A stretch of 64,000 nt of DNA from positions 5,094,001 to 5,158,000 of the forward strand of contig OY783192.1 of NCBI GenBank assembly GCA_963678675.1. The letters are read 5' to 3'. The notes under the pieces were generated by a model, which saw only the letters and a list, made by a program, of their open reading frames with translations, did no database searches and had not been told where the DNA came from. Origin of the DNA: Xiphydria camelus (lineage: Eukaryota; Arthropoda; Insecta; Hymenoptera; Xiphydriidae). The first letter of the stretch is position 1. Each line of letters begins with the position of its first letter. Shown here piece after piece: positions 48,875 to 59,329 of this stretch. Position numbers and translations under genes: made by a program.

Positions 48875-51025
48875 ATAGATTTTTGATTCCCGATCGCATA
48901 CATTGGCTAAAAGATCTCTCGCCAAAAATATTATCGCACTTCCGACCTCTCCGGGCAATCTTCCAAGACAGCGGCGGAAGAGAGCGATGGACGACAGAAG
49001 GAACTAGTACAGAAAGGGGGAAGAAAAGAGAGGAAAAGGCTCGCAGCATCCGCTTTCCCATCGCGCGCACGATAGCGCGCACGGGCGGAAAGCGAGGCGC
49101 TGTGGATGAGCGTGGTGGGGAGGCCGGTCGGTTGCGCGCGGTGGGGGGAGGCGAGCAAGAGGCAGACCCGGCGGAGCAGTCGCCGCGCTATCTACGTATT
49201 CAAGCGTTGTCCCATTGTTATCTATTTATTCGTACAAATCCGTGGTTATAATCGTTTAATGCTCACATTCATCGCCGGCCGAGTCCATTGTACCCGGCTC
49301 GTACGTTAGTCCTTAGGACGCATGCGCGGTCGCGTCCTCCGACAAGGAGCTTAGCCTCGCTTCGTGCGAACGAACCCGAGTCTCGGACGAGCCGGAGTCG
49401 GTGTCCGAGTCACGGTCTTCCACGTCTCTCCGCCGCGGGAACAGGGCGGCCAACACGCTAAGTCCTTGTAACTAATTAATCTCCGCATGGAAATGCTTCT
49501 CGCCTAAACGGGGCCATTGTAACGTCTTCCTTTCGTACGGGAGGTGCGCATTGAAAAATGAGGCTCCCTTGTGCCCCCCGTTTCACCTCGCACCCCGTCG
49601 CCCGGGTACCGCCGCACCACTACCCCCTTCGCGCGGTTCAGAGGCGGTGGCGTCGGCGTCGGCGGCGGCGGCGGTGGCGGCGGAGCTGGCTGTAATCTGT
49701 ATTGCGTTTAGACGCGTCACAATGGGTAATGCCTCATGGACTGCGCTTTAGTAGCAATCTAACGCTCGCTGTATGTCGGCTCGCACCGACTGAATGCGCA
49801 CCGTGCGAGCCGAGGATGGTCTTTGTGGATGCTCAAAGAGCACAATGTCCATAGTCGGAACCGACAATGGGCCCTCCGCAACTGGTTAATATCAAGGTTA
49901 TTTGAAGGATACCCTTCGCGATGCCCCCTGTACGATTTCGTGGCGCGAGTTCGTATAGGAGCATTGTCCGACCTCTCGTGGATTGCAATCCCGAGTACTT
50001 CCGGTTCTCGCGGTCCCTCTGCGATATTGGAGCGGCGTCGGGTGTGAGGAACCGGAGACAATTCTCTCGGGTCCTTCGCACGGAGAGGAATACAGTCTCG
50101 AGACGTTTCGTTCCGGTGAAATATCGATACGCTTCCCGTGTCACCCTTCCCTGCTCGTCACCCCGCTGCACAGCCGAGTCTCGAACGTGTGGACCGGGAG
50201 CATCGAAATGCTTGGAGTCGAATATACGTACCTATGTTCGTACGTCGACGTAACGCGCGTCTCGGACGAATAAATGATTTAGCAGACGGTATTGAGAAAC
50301 ACTTATTCAAACCGAAGCAATTCTTTTCTCGGTGCGCATCTTCGCGATTATCTCGTCAAACACGCGCGTCGACGTTTAAACATCGAACGAAAAACGCGGG
50401 CGAATGCAACGACGGACGATCCCATTTGGAAATACATATACCGAGTCGTGTCCTTTTCGCACACCCCAGCCACGGCCCCGCGTCTAATTAAAAAGCGTAT
50501 GGTTCCTTTAAAAATGTTATGGCCCTTTGGCCGATTTGCAAACAAGGCTGCATCACGCGGCGTACGATTCAAAGGGGAGGGATCGAGGGTGGGTAGCGGT
50601 ACGCGAGGGAAAGGGAACTGGGAAAAGGGAGGAACAGAGAGATTTTGTTCTCTGGGGAGCAGTCAAAGCGCGTGGCCCTTGCTATGACGATCTGAGCATC
50701 AAACAGGCTGATGCTTTGCGGCGGCGGGGGCCAACACTGTGTACTTACACTCGATCGTATCTGCCTACTTACGATACGCTTCGGCGATTCGATGTACGTA
50801 CACATAATCATGCGATTTAATACGCGGAGGAAGGTGGCATTTCACGACTCGATTCCGATTTCATGGATGAGTGTCTTTCGCGTTTTTTCCTTTGCGCAGA
50901 TAAAGACTTTCCCTTCGATAATTGGTAAAGTAGTTCTCGCTGTATCTTTCACTCCAATCAGGGCTTCGCTTCGCGTGAAAGGGGCGAGAGCTTTCTCAGA
51001 TGAAACTTTGAGCTTAGAACTTTAA
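48875..51025. other. CpG-rich spacer
   Basis: Contains a (GGC)-rich patch at 49645-49690 and a TGCGCATGCG-like inverted site at about 49319-49328 (ACGCATGCGCGG). Long overlapping frames at 49759-50687 on both strands show no domain. Confidence 0.5.
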
Positions 51026-51207
51026 AATTAATCGTAGCATCTACAAAGTTGTTGTTCTACGATAACTACAATTTTAGTAAAAATAACAGCGACGCCTGCA
51101 ACTTTTACAAGTTTTACTATAATTTTTACTAAAATTGTAGTTATCGTAACCACAGATTAGTTTTATTCCGAAATTTGTCACAAACTTTGTAAAAGCTACG
51201 ATTAATT
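51026..51207. mobile_element. hairpin element, 180 bp
   Basis: Arms AATTAATCGTAGC, ACAAAGTT, then TACGATAACTACAATTTTAG then TAAAAAT pair with 51122-51207. The inner 27 bases of each arm match exactly. Confidence 0.8.
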
Positions 51208-51209
51208 TT

Positions 51210-52024
51210 TTTCCGTATAAGCATTACATGAATCAGCAACTGCAGATCTAAGTAGGTACTTAAAATCTATTTATATCGTTAGACACCTAATTCTTGGTAC
51301 GTAATTTAACGCTTCCACAGATGTTCGTCACGTGTTGCATTTTTGCCGAGAAAGAACGCGGGAGACCTCGTATCGGTATAAGCACTCGCGCGAGTTCGAA
51401 TACACAAATTCTCGCTCTCTCTTCGGCATCGTTCGACATTTCTTACGCGACGCCGATACTCCGAGCACGGGTCCCGGGAATCGAAGGAAAATACGGCGCA
51501 GGACGCGGAGGAGGGAGAATGGCTCCTGGTCTCCCCGCGGGAGCAGCAATTTATAAATAATTGAGCCGAGTCCGGTAAAAAATGAATTACGCGTCCCTGT
51601 ACAATATGAGGAGTTACTTTACGGTAAAACGAGGAGGGGACCCGCGAGACTGCCGTATATACGAAGGAGAGCGACGTGTATAGCGGAGAGAGTAACATAA
51701 GCCGCATCAATTTTGCAATTGGAGAATTTTATGTCGCCCGGCCTCCATATATTATGAATGGACGGTTACCTCGCGCCCCTGTCCCCGATCCGCATAGTCG
51801 CGCTTATTTTTTTCTCTGCTCACCGCCATCTCCAGACGAGCGGAACGGAAAGTGCGAGTTTACGTCGGGTTCTCCAACCGCGTCTGTCGATCACCCGCGG
51901 TATCTTCACCTCGTCTTTCGTCGAGTCACGATGAAACCGCGATCGAGGGACGACGATCCGATTTTACTTTCGTTCGGTCGATCGCCGAGTTCGAATGACG
52001 AGGCGTTTTCTTGCGTTTTTCGAT
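51210..52024. other. CpG-rich spacer
   Basis: No feature resolved; overlapping frames at 51294-52053 look spurious. Confidence 0.5.
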
Positions 52025-52230
52025 CCCAGGTGGATTATATTATTTGTATATAGAACACATATATAAGTTTGGGCTCACTTAATTTATATATAATTTGTAT
52101 ATAAACAACATACGAACTATATATATGGTTTATATCGAAGTCATATATAAATTTAATACGCCCAAAATTATATACGTTCTATATACAAAATATATATATG
52201 ATCCATAGGTATAGATATTTTCCACCTGGG
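52025..52230. mobile_element. family K hairpin element, copy 3
   Basis: Ends CCCAGGTGGATTATAT and GATATTTTCCACCTGGG. Arms pair through TTTGTATATAGAAC and TTTGGGC. The tips are identical to the family-K consensus although the interior has drifted. Confidence 0.85.
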
Positions 52231-52255
52231 ATATCGCACCGTTATTGCAACCGAA

Positions 52256-52443
52256 TATATCAGTTAATGATTATTCACAATTATTTAATAAGAATGAATA
52301 ATCATGAACTATAAATGATGATTTCATTAATCATGGATTATAGATAATGATTTTTTATGAATTATGAATTATAAATAACAATTTTATATCAATCATTTAA
52401 TGAGAGTAATATCAATTAATGATTATTCACAATTACTATAATA
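52256..52443. repeat. AT-rich repeat with ATCARTTAATGATTATTCAC direct copies
   Basis: The 28-base block at 52256 recurs at about 52409, and AATGAT/ATCATT units fill the space between. It may be the edge of an unclassified element beside family K. Confidence 0.55.
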
Positions 52444-53106
52444 AATCGTTCTATTGAATTGCCCTATTTCATCGTAGCGATGAAATAATCGTCGGCTGAC
52501 TGTGAGCAAAAAATCGAGCGAATGGAAAAAGCGAAACGGAAGTTTAGCGCAACGCGGCGAATATGTCGCTGCGACAGCTCGGCGATTTTCTCAGGATATC
52601 TTCGAGCATCTTTTTGTCCCGCGCCCACCCGTCGCGTCTTTTACGAGGAAGCGACTGCAGGCGCCCGACGATCGATCGACGATGGATGATCGTAACTAAT
52701 TCGCGCGGTTCCCTCGCGTCGGATCGACCCCGTTCTTTGCGCCGTCTCCCCCCGGTCCTCGCCCTCCTCGCCCTCTCTTCGAGAGATCCTTCTTCCAGAC
52801 GCGTCGCCGCGCTCGCGCTCGCGCGACGAAGTTCCTAGCTGAAAGCAATTTCCGGAGGTGGTGTGCAGCGTCGACCGCGCGCGCTCTTCTCTCTGTTTCC
52901 TCCGCCCGCTTCTTCTCCTCGTTGCCAAAGGTAACGAGGACGTCCCCGCCGCCCGCGACGCCGTCGCGAAATTAAGAAAACAAATACCGGGGCAGCGATC
53001 GGAGAGATGAAAGGGAGACTAATACGCAGTGCTTCAGAAGATAAAGTTGATAATGCATTTGGCTTTCGCGCAAACATCATTTTTATCCCCGTCGTCGGAT
53101 TCGGGA

Positions 53107-53121
53107 GGGGGGGGGGGGGGG
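53107..53121 (+). repeat. poly-G run, 15 bases
   Basis: G15 within GGGA-rich sequence. Confidence 0.9.
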
Positions 53122-53429
53122 ACGGACTACGGGGCGCGGGATTCCGGCGACTCGGTCGAGCGACGAAGAGGGGAATAAGTTGAACCGAGGCGAGTAATCA
53201 AGGAGACATTATTTCTCTTTGAGTCCCTCCGCGTTTTAATACGGGAGGAAAGTGTATAAACTGCTCGTGTATAGTCGGTGCGTCCTCCCGATTCCCCTCA
53301 GCTACGCTCCACCGTCGCTTCCGCTCCTCGAGTCGTTCGCGCGATTGACGCGCACTCGATGGAATCCGTTCGGTTTCGCACAGGTGTCGTTGGATGTACA
53401 TAATTCATTTTTAACCTCCGCGCAGTAGG

Positions 53430-53448
53430 ATATATATATATATATATA
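53430..53448 (+). repeat. (AT)n microsatellite
   Basis: Perfect TA run of about 19 bases. Confidence 0.9.
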
Positions 53449-54733
53449 CTCCGGCGTCGGAGTGCCGAAAGGGGGGGAGAGTAACAAGTGGAGCACGGAG
53501 TCAACGCGTTTTTGTACCACGAGTAAATAAATCTTGACGCTTTTGCACTTGACAGTTATTCGACGAGTGAACGACTTTCGTTGTCGTAAACGCGCGTTCG
53601 TTGCTCCGCGCGGAAAGGAATTATCGAGCTTGGTACTCTCGTTTCGTCATCGTCGGTAGAATTTGATTTCGAAATATCGCCGTCGTGCCTGCGTGTCGGG
53701 GGAAATCGTTCGGCTTCGTTTCGTCGGCGTGTATGTTCGCGGGAAAATAATGTCTCGACCGAGCCACGGCGGGTAGGAGATCGTTAATACGTTGCGAACG
53801 CCGTGTATATATCCATCTATATATACATGTATACGTTCCACGTTAACGAAGCACGCCCGTTCTAAAACGCACGACGTTATTAATGAGATCGTTGATTTCG
53901 GGTGGAAAGAATTTACTCGCTGAATTTAGGAGTTTGGAGGAATGACGCGCGGTAATCCCATCGTGATACGGGATAATCTATGTTTCTCAGTTTCCCAAGG
54001 CCTGTATTCTCGGGGCTCACTCTCACGCGCGTCCTCGCAGCTGCGCGCGTGCGCGCGCGTGAAGGAGAGACCATCGTCGCGCGCGCAAATAATACCCTCC
54101 TGCGTGTGGCGCGAGCGCACGCACACAGCTTCCCGCTGGAAGATGGAATCTGCAGATCGGTGGGCGTTAACGGAAGCTGTACACCGGGCTCTGAATATTT
54201 CCGCTGTCCGCCTCATATTTTATCGGGTATTTTTGAAGGAGCACTCGCGTGTCGTTTTGGTCCCGCGAGGCTGACCGGAAGTCGAATGTAAGGGAGCATC
54301 GACAAAAATGCATGGTTCAAACGCTTCACTCGGCAGTGCGACGTGAAAATGCGCGGTTCGGATCACGCATAGGTCACGTTATAGTTAGGAATGTCTAGCC
54401 AAAGACTCGCGTTGGGAGCCTACCATTTTCTCTCCTCCCACCGCCGTCCGAGAGACCGATGGAGTGTTTACTTTTCAACGAATTCTAAATACGATTGCAC
54501 AACGATAAAAGCCTCCTTGTTGGTAACTATCTTCGTCGGTTGCGTCACTGCGCATCGGATAGTGTGGAATGTTGATTTTGCCAGGTCAGTTTAGTGCGGC
54601 ACAGTCTATTGCCGGATCGCTTCTACAGGGAAGTCGCTGGTTGGAGTTTTTCCAGAAAGACAAATGTATGTATTATACGTAAATTATACGGCAACTTTAG
54701 GTAGTATTATTGGCTCGTCTGATGCATTGGGGT

Positions 54734-55030
54734 TGCGCGCTCAATGAGTCGTCATTAAGTAAGCATATTTCTGACGTGAAATGATTTTTAATATTACAAT
54801 TAAAATGCTAAACGTATACTCGATATAAGTACCTACAGTTTTTCGTAGATATGTTGCTACAATGAATATAGCGGTTAATTTGAATCATACTGTAATGTAA
54901 ATTTAACAATTTATTTAAGACTAATAATTGTTTTCAAATTCATGCGACAAAACAAATGAAAACTTTAGAAAGATCAATTGTTGTAATTCGTATGAATATC
55001 GTGACGATCATAGAAGTCTATCTATATTAT
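54734..55030 (+). repeat. family M dispersed repeat, copy 2
   Basis: Aligns with the reverse complement of 26128-26423 from GCGCTCAATGAGTCGTCATT through ATTCATGCGACAAAACAAAT to ATCGTGACGATCATA. It runs on into a tandem array not present in the other copy. Confidence 0.75.
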
Positions 55031-55142
55031 TGTAGTTTTTATGAATGTTGTGTGATGATCATAAGAGTCTATCTAGGTTTAGAACGATCAATTATTGTAC
55101 TTTGTATGGATATCGTGGCGGTCATACAAGTTTATCTGGGTT
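54966..55142 (+). repeat. tandem array at the end of family M
   Basis: Three units of about 63, 51 and 63 bases. Each has GATCAATTRTTGTA, TATGRATATCGTG and TCATARAAGTCTATCT in variant form. The middle unit lacks its first part. An in-frame plus frame spans the array, giving a repeated isoleucine/valine-rich peptide that I regard as spurious. Confidence 0.7.
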
Positions 55143-55340
55143 ATTTCTCGGGCGTTATAGTATTCTCCAGTGGCAAAATTATAAGGAGATTCTTCTGTAT
55201 CCGCTCGCCATGTACAGCACGCTTTAGAAGCGACGAGTAGCGGGGACACACCGCATACAGACCGCGCGCTGATCTGGAGAGAGCACGTTTTCGTTCGAGA
55301 AGAGGAGGGCAAAAAAGGAGAAAATAAATTGTCTTAATGC

Positions 55341-55485
55341 ACCTGTTTGGACTTTAAACAGGAACCACCCCTGCGTCCGGGTGGTGCGGCGGGGAAACCA
55401 CAAAAATGTGGTCCTACGCGGTGGTGAGGGGGAAGCAGGCTTTCACCGGAGTTTGTATAGCTCAACTCGGAGGGTTTTTTTTTTT
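55341..55485 (+). ncRNA. candidate small structured RNA with T11 end
   Basis: Five hairpins follow each other: CCTGTTT/AAACAGG (55342-55362), ACCACCC/GGGTGGT (55364-55385), ACCACA/TGTGGT (55397-55412), CGGTG/CACCG (55419-55448) and GAGTT/AACTC (55449-55468). A T11 run at 55475-55485 follows, as in polymerase III terminators, and AAATAAATT at 55322-55330 could serve as an upstream TATA-like box. I do not recognise the RNA family and see no clear A or B box. It could instead be part of an unknown mobile element. Candidate only. Confidence 0.3.
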
Positions 55486-55489
55486 CATG

Positions 55490-56216
55490 GGAAGCTCCTT
55501 TCTCGGTAGCTGGAATCACTTTCGCCGCGCGTGATTTTCGACAAATTTAATTTCGTTGCTTCTGCGTAGGGTTATCGCGAATTTGGAATAATCGCAACTG
55601 CGTTTTAATACGATATCGACGTTTTATCGAGTGTATGGACAAGAGAGTGTCGAGATTTAGCGATACCAGTCGTTCATTTTCATACGAGACGCCGAGGCGC
55701 GAATCGATAAGACGCGACGGCTATCTTTCGCGCCTTCAAAATTTCGCGTTCCGCCAATTTTTTATCTGCTACCGTAGAGAGAGGCCCGATATAAGCATAT
55801 TGACAAATATACGAGGCAGCTTATAGATAGCTGCTTCTGTTCGAACATTATTTACCTATACTTAATGTCACGCGTTGTTCGCAGCAGTGAGTCACGGCTA
55901 CACCTTTCGTGTTTGTTGCGGTTCTGAAGTATTTTACAGATGGTTAACAGATGTCTCGTCGACAATTCCAATTTTTTCTGGACATAAATTGAAGTAGGTA
56001 ATTCGTTATATTTTTTGTCTCGTAGAAGTCTCGTTAACGATCTATATATTCTTTCAAGATTTAATGTAGGTCATCAATTACGCTTCTTGCCGGAATTTGT
56101 AAGATCTATGAGCGGGAAACCCGCGAGAAATTGTCGCACGCGGCAAATCGATTCGAATCAAATGCTCGGAACACTTTTAAAAGTAGGTAATACCTATGGA
56201 AATTATTAAAATTAAC
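55490..56216. other. spacer, no feature resolved
   Basis: AT-rich toward the right. No inverted repeat, exon or second copy found. Confidence 0.45.
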
Positions 56217-56903
56217 AGGGTGTCTAGTACAGATTAACAATGAAATTGAAGTACTTTTCAAGTTTTTTCTTTGGATTTTGAAGGACGTTAAATGATGAAA
56301 GTTAAGCTATATGAGAGTTATGTTGATTCGTGATAAGCGAATAAAATGATCCATACAATCAAATGACAAGAATATTTATTAAGTGAAAAAACGTAGTGTT
56401 TTTATAATTTATAAATTTACATACTTAATCCTCTATTGGCCATCTGAGTACCTATAGTAGGCTCCTGCTTTTACGGACTTTCTGATATTTAGGGGGACTA
56501 CCATATGAGGAAATGGCCCTGAATGGATTAAATTTGAGTACATATTACAATATGGTGTAGTAATTATAATAATTATGCGTGTGACTTGGGATTTATAATC
56601 TGACTAATATATAACTTAACGATTAAAGCTGCAGATGTTTAAAAGACCAATACACGAGCAAGATTCTCGGTTCAACCAACAATATCCTATTCGCTCATTG
56701 ATCGCTGCTCGCTATTCGGCGCGCTCAGTCTACATCAAATTTCACTCTTTAAAAAATTCCGTGATTTCGTAAAACGAGCAAAAGATACAATTTCTATGGA
56801 TCTACAAAAAATTCAAGTACATTTCCAGAATTTTTTAAGAATAAGTAATATTGAAATACGCTTCAAGTATCTTCATGGATTTCAAAGCCCTCCAGACACC
56901 CTG
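56217..56903. mobile_element. CAGGGTGTCT-ended transposon-like element, 687 bp
   Basis: Terminal CAGGGTGTCT and AGACACCCTG form a perfect 10-bp inverted repeat; a weaker match continues inward (CTTTTCAAG / CTTGAAG). The inside is AT-rich, with no transposase frame. Related in its tips to families D and G but otherwise different. Confidence 0.65.
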
Positions 56904-57267
56904 ATCAGAGAACGATAACGAGATTTTCTACAAGCACGATCCACAATCTCAGGGAAAATAAATAATCCCTAAAATTTTTTCCCCCGGCGGTGGATAAATT
57001 CTTAACGCACCGTCGCCATCCATTTTCAAAATTCAAGCGTACAGAATACCACAGCCGATGACACCGCCACGAAATTTCGTCGCGCGATCGTATTTTCTTC
57101 GGCCCGCCAAAAGGCATTCCCCGTAGACGTTCGTTCGACTCGGCCAAATTCCCGACGAAATCGAGGGAATACGAAAAAAAAGTACAAGACGACCGAAGAG
57201 GACGCGAGACCACGAGATTACACCCCGAATAGAATGTAGGAAAATGGGTTCCCTCTCTCTCTCTCTC

Positions 57268-57301
<34 letters not shown>

Positions 57302-58940
57302 CTCCCCCCCTCCTTTTCCCGCGCGCCCGTAGTTTCGCGCGGTGTGTACAACGTCGAGAGAGTCCGACTGCGGAGCCACCCCGTATATCGTATGGGAAAA
57401 TAAATCTTGCGGACACTCACCGGGAGGGAGACTGGACACTGGACGCTGTCACCGGACACGGGTTGCAGCGACTGCAACAGATCGCGTGCGTGAAAGAGAG
57501 GACGGCTATCAATGGCTGCATTATACAACACCAGCGCGACGGTGTGCACCTATACCGCACCGACCGGCTCCAACGGACGCGGTACACTACACGCTCGCAG
57601 GTATTCTCGTGGTTTCGCGCACATATCGGTACTCGTTCGCCGCGCGCACGTAGAGTCATATAGCCGCCTGCCTACACGGTGCTCCACCCTGTTCCCGGGT
57701 TTACCTTGCGCGAATTATACCGCCGATTAGATAGCTCTTCGCAAACACCGGATTCGATCGGGACGCTTCCGATTATTGTACCTCGTTACACGTGTGCGTA
57801 TGCCTGGGCATTCTCGATGTAGTCGGCGCACACATTGATCCGGATCGATCGTTCGATATATGTACCTACGCACGGAGAGAACTCCGCGAGGAGCGAGTGT
57901 GACGGGTTTTCTGGGAGCGACTCGCGCGAAGGGTACATACACCGTATCGAGAGGCGCTGTAAAAAAAATGTCGCAACAGCTATGAGATACCGCTCGTATC
58001 ACGGCGTATTCCTACGATAAAACATTTTTATTCCTTTTACGATACTCGCTTACGACGTTTTCACGCGGAACTCCTTTTTAGATCCTCGTCTCAATCGAGT
58101 ATTCGGGTACTCGAATACGACTGTTATTATGGAAAAGTAAAGTGGCACGTGATGTAGTAGAATTGGCGCACGCGGTTGTAATTATCGTCAATGATACTCG
58201 GGGACCAATCTCTTTCTACTCCACTTTATTTTCTCTCCGTACGTCCGCCGATCAATTCTCGATGACGACGTTACAAGAGCAAAAGTTGAAAGTGGCTTTT
58301 TGGTTGCCGTGCACGCGAGCTGCTCCCGCATCGACGATAGCGGTCCAGCGCGGAGAGGTCGACTCGTTTCCTCCGGGCCCGCACGGCGAGAGACACGCGT
58401 GTGCGTAACGCGCGGCTGAAGACGCGTCGCGCGCGTATACGGTACATGCATGTGTGCAGAGGTGGCGAGGCTTTGAGAGACTCACCGGGTTCAACACTCC
58501 TTCCAGCGGATCGCGGCCTCACTGCCGGGGCAACCCCATCCACCGTCGAATAATTACGGCGAACATCAGGACTTACGCCTCTCTGCAAACGAAACGAGAA
58601 CAAGTTTCAGAGATAGGCACATCGAGAGGAGGCATCGACTGGCGCGCGTTGACATTGTCGCGAAAAGACCGGCGCGGGGGGAACGCCCGATGAACGCGCG
58701 GACATCGGTGGGTCCGCCGATATAAACTGGTCGGTCTCGCGCGGGCGACGAAATGAAGGAAAGAGAGAAGGTGTCGTCGGGGGAGCGGAGCTCGTAGAAT
58801 TCGCTTCGACGCCGGGGAATTCGCGGATTTACCGAGCGCGAAGGATCTTCTCGGAAGACAAAGGACACGATGATTCACGGTGGCGCCCGGGTCGAAGTTC
58901 TCACTCTCCCGTTAGCTTCCACTAGCTGAGATAAATCGTG
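56904..58940. other. CpG-rich spacer with CT tract
   Basis: CT tract at 57253-57302. The minus frame 56905-57549 (214 codons) passes through the CT tract and has no domain. Confidence 0.5.
57253..57302 (+). repeat. (CT)n microsatellite
   Basis: CT run with one CCC interruption. Confidence 0.95.
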
Positions 58941-59170
58941 CATCCATCAGTTCAATACCGCCACAAGTGTAAATTATATAATTTTAAGTAAGAAGGAAAT
59001 AAAACAATGCTAGGTCGGATTTCATAGGGCCATATATGCAAATATGGCATATTTAAAAACTTAATCACTTGTGGCTGTATTTCTTTTCAAAGTCCAATAT
59101 GTTGGCATTGCAATACCGCCATAAATTCAAAAATAAAAATGTTGCTGTTATGGCGGTACTGAACTGGATG
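58941..59170. mobile_element. hairpin element with CATCCA ends
   Basis: CATCCATCAGTTCAATACCG then CCACAAG at the left pairs with ATGGCGGTACTGAACTGGAT then G at the right. AATACCGCCATAA also occurs inside near 59120. Family E begins within a few bases of its right end. Confidence 0.7.
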
Positions 59171-59174
59171 TACG

Positions 59175-59325
59175 AAGTGATTAGGTTAAAATGACCAAAA
59201 CGCGTCTAGTTATACGCGTTTAGTTATTCTAACCAAAATACTGGTCAGTTGTATGAAATATCAAGTTCTTTTAATCAAATTTTTAGTTATTCATCAAGTA
59301 TTTAGTTTATTTAGTTAAAGATACG
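59175..59325 (-). mobile_element. family E element, copy 4, truncated
   Basis: GTGATTAGGTTAAAATGACC, TTTAGTTATTCTAACCAAAA and TACTGGTCAGTTG match 40876-40960. The other end is lost or too diverged. Confidence 0.65.
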
Positions 59326-59329
59326 GTAT

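Larger units (their letters stand above)
52445..54733. other. CpG-rich spacer
   Basis: Holds a G15 run at 53107-53121 and an (AT)n at 53430-53448. No gene supported on either strand. Confidence 0.5.

Noticed and set aside
49759..50687. Cluster of open frames on both strands
   Set aside because: Overlapping frames of similar length on opposite strands are expected in stop-poor CpG-rich DNA. None has a recognisable domain.
56905..57549. 214-codon minus-strand frame
   Set aside because: Built around the CT microsatellite (RERERE) in CpG-rich DNA; no motif.
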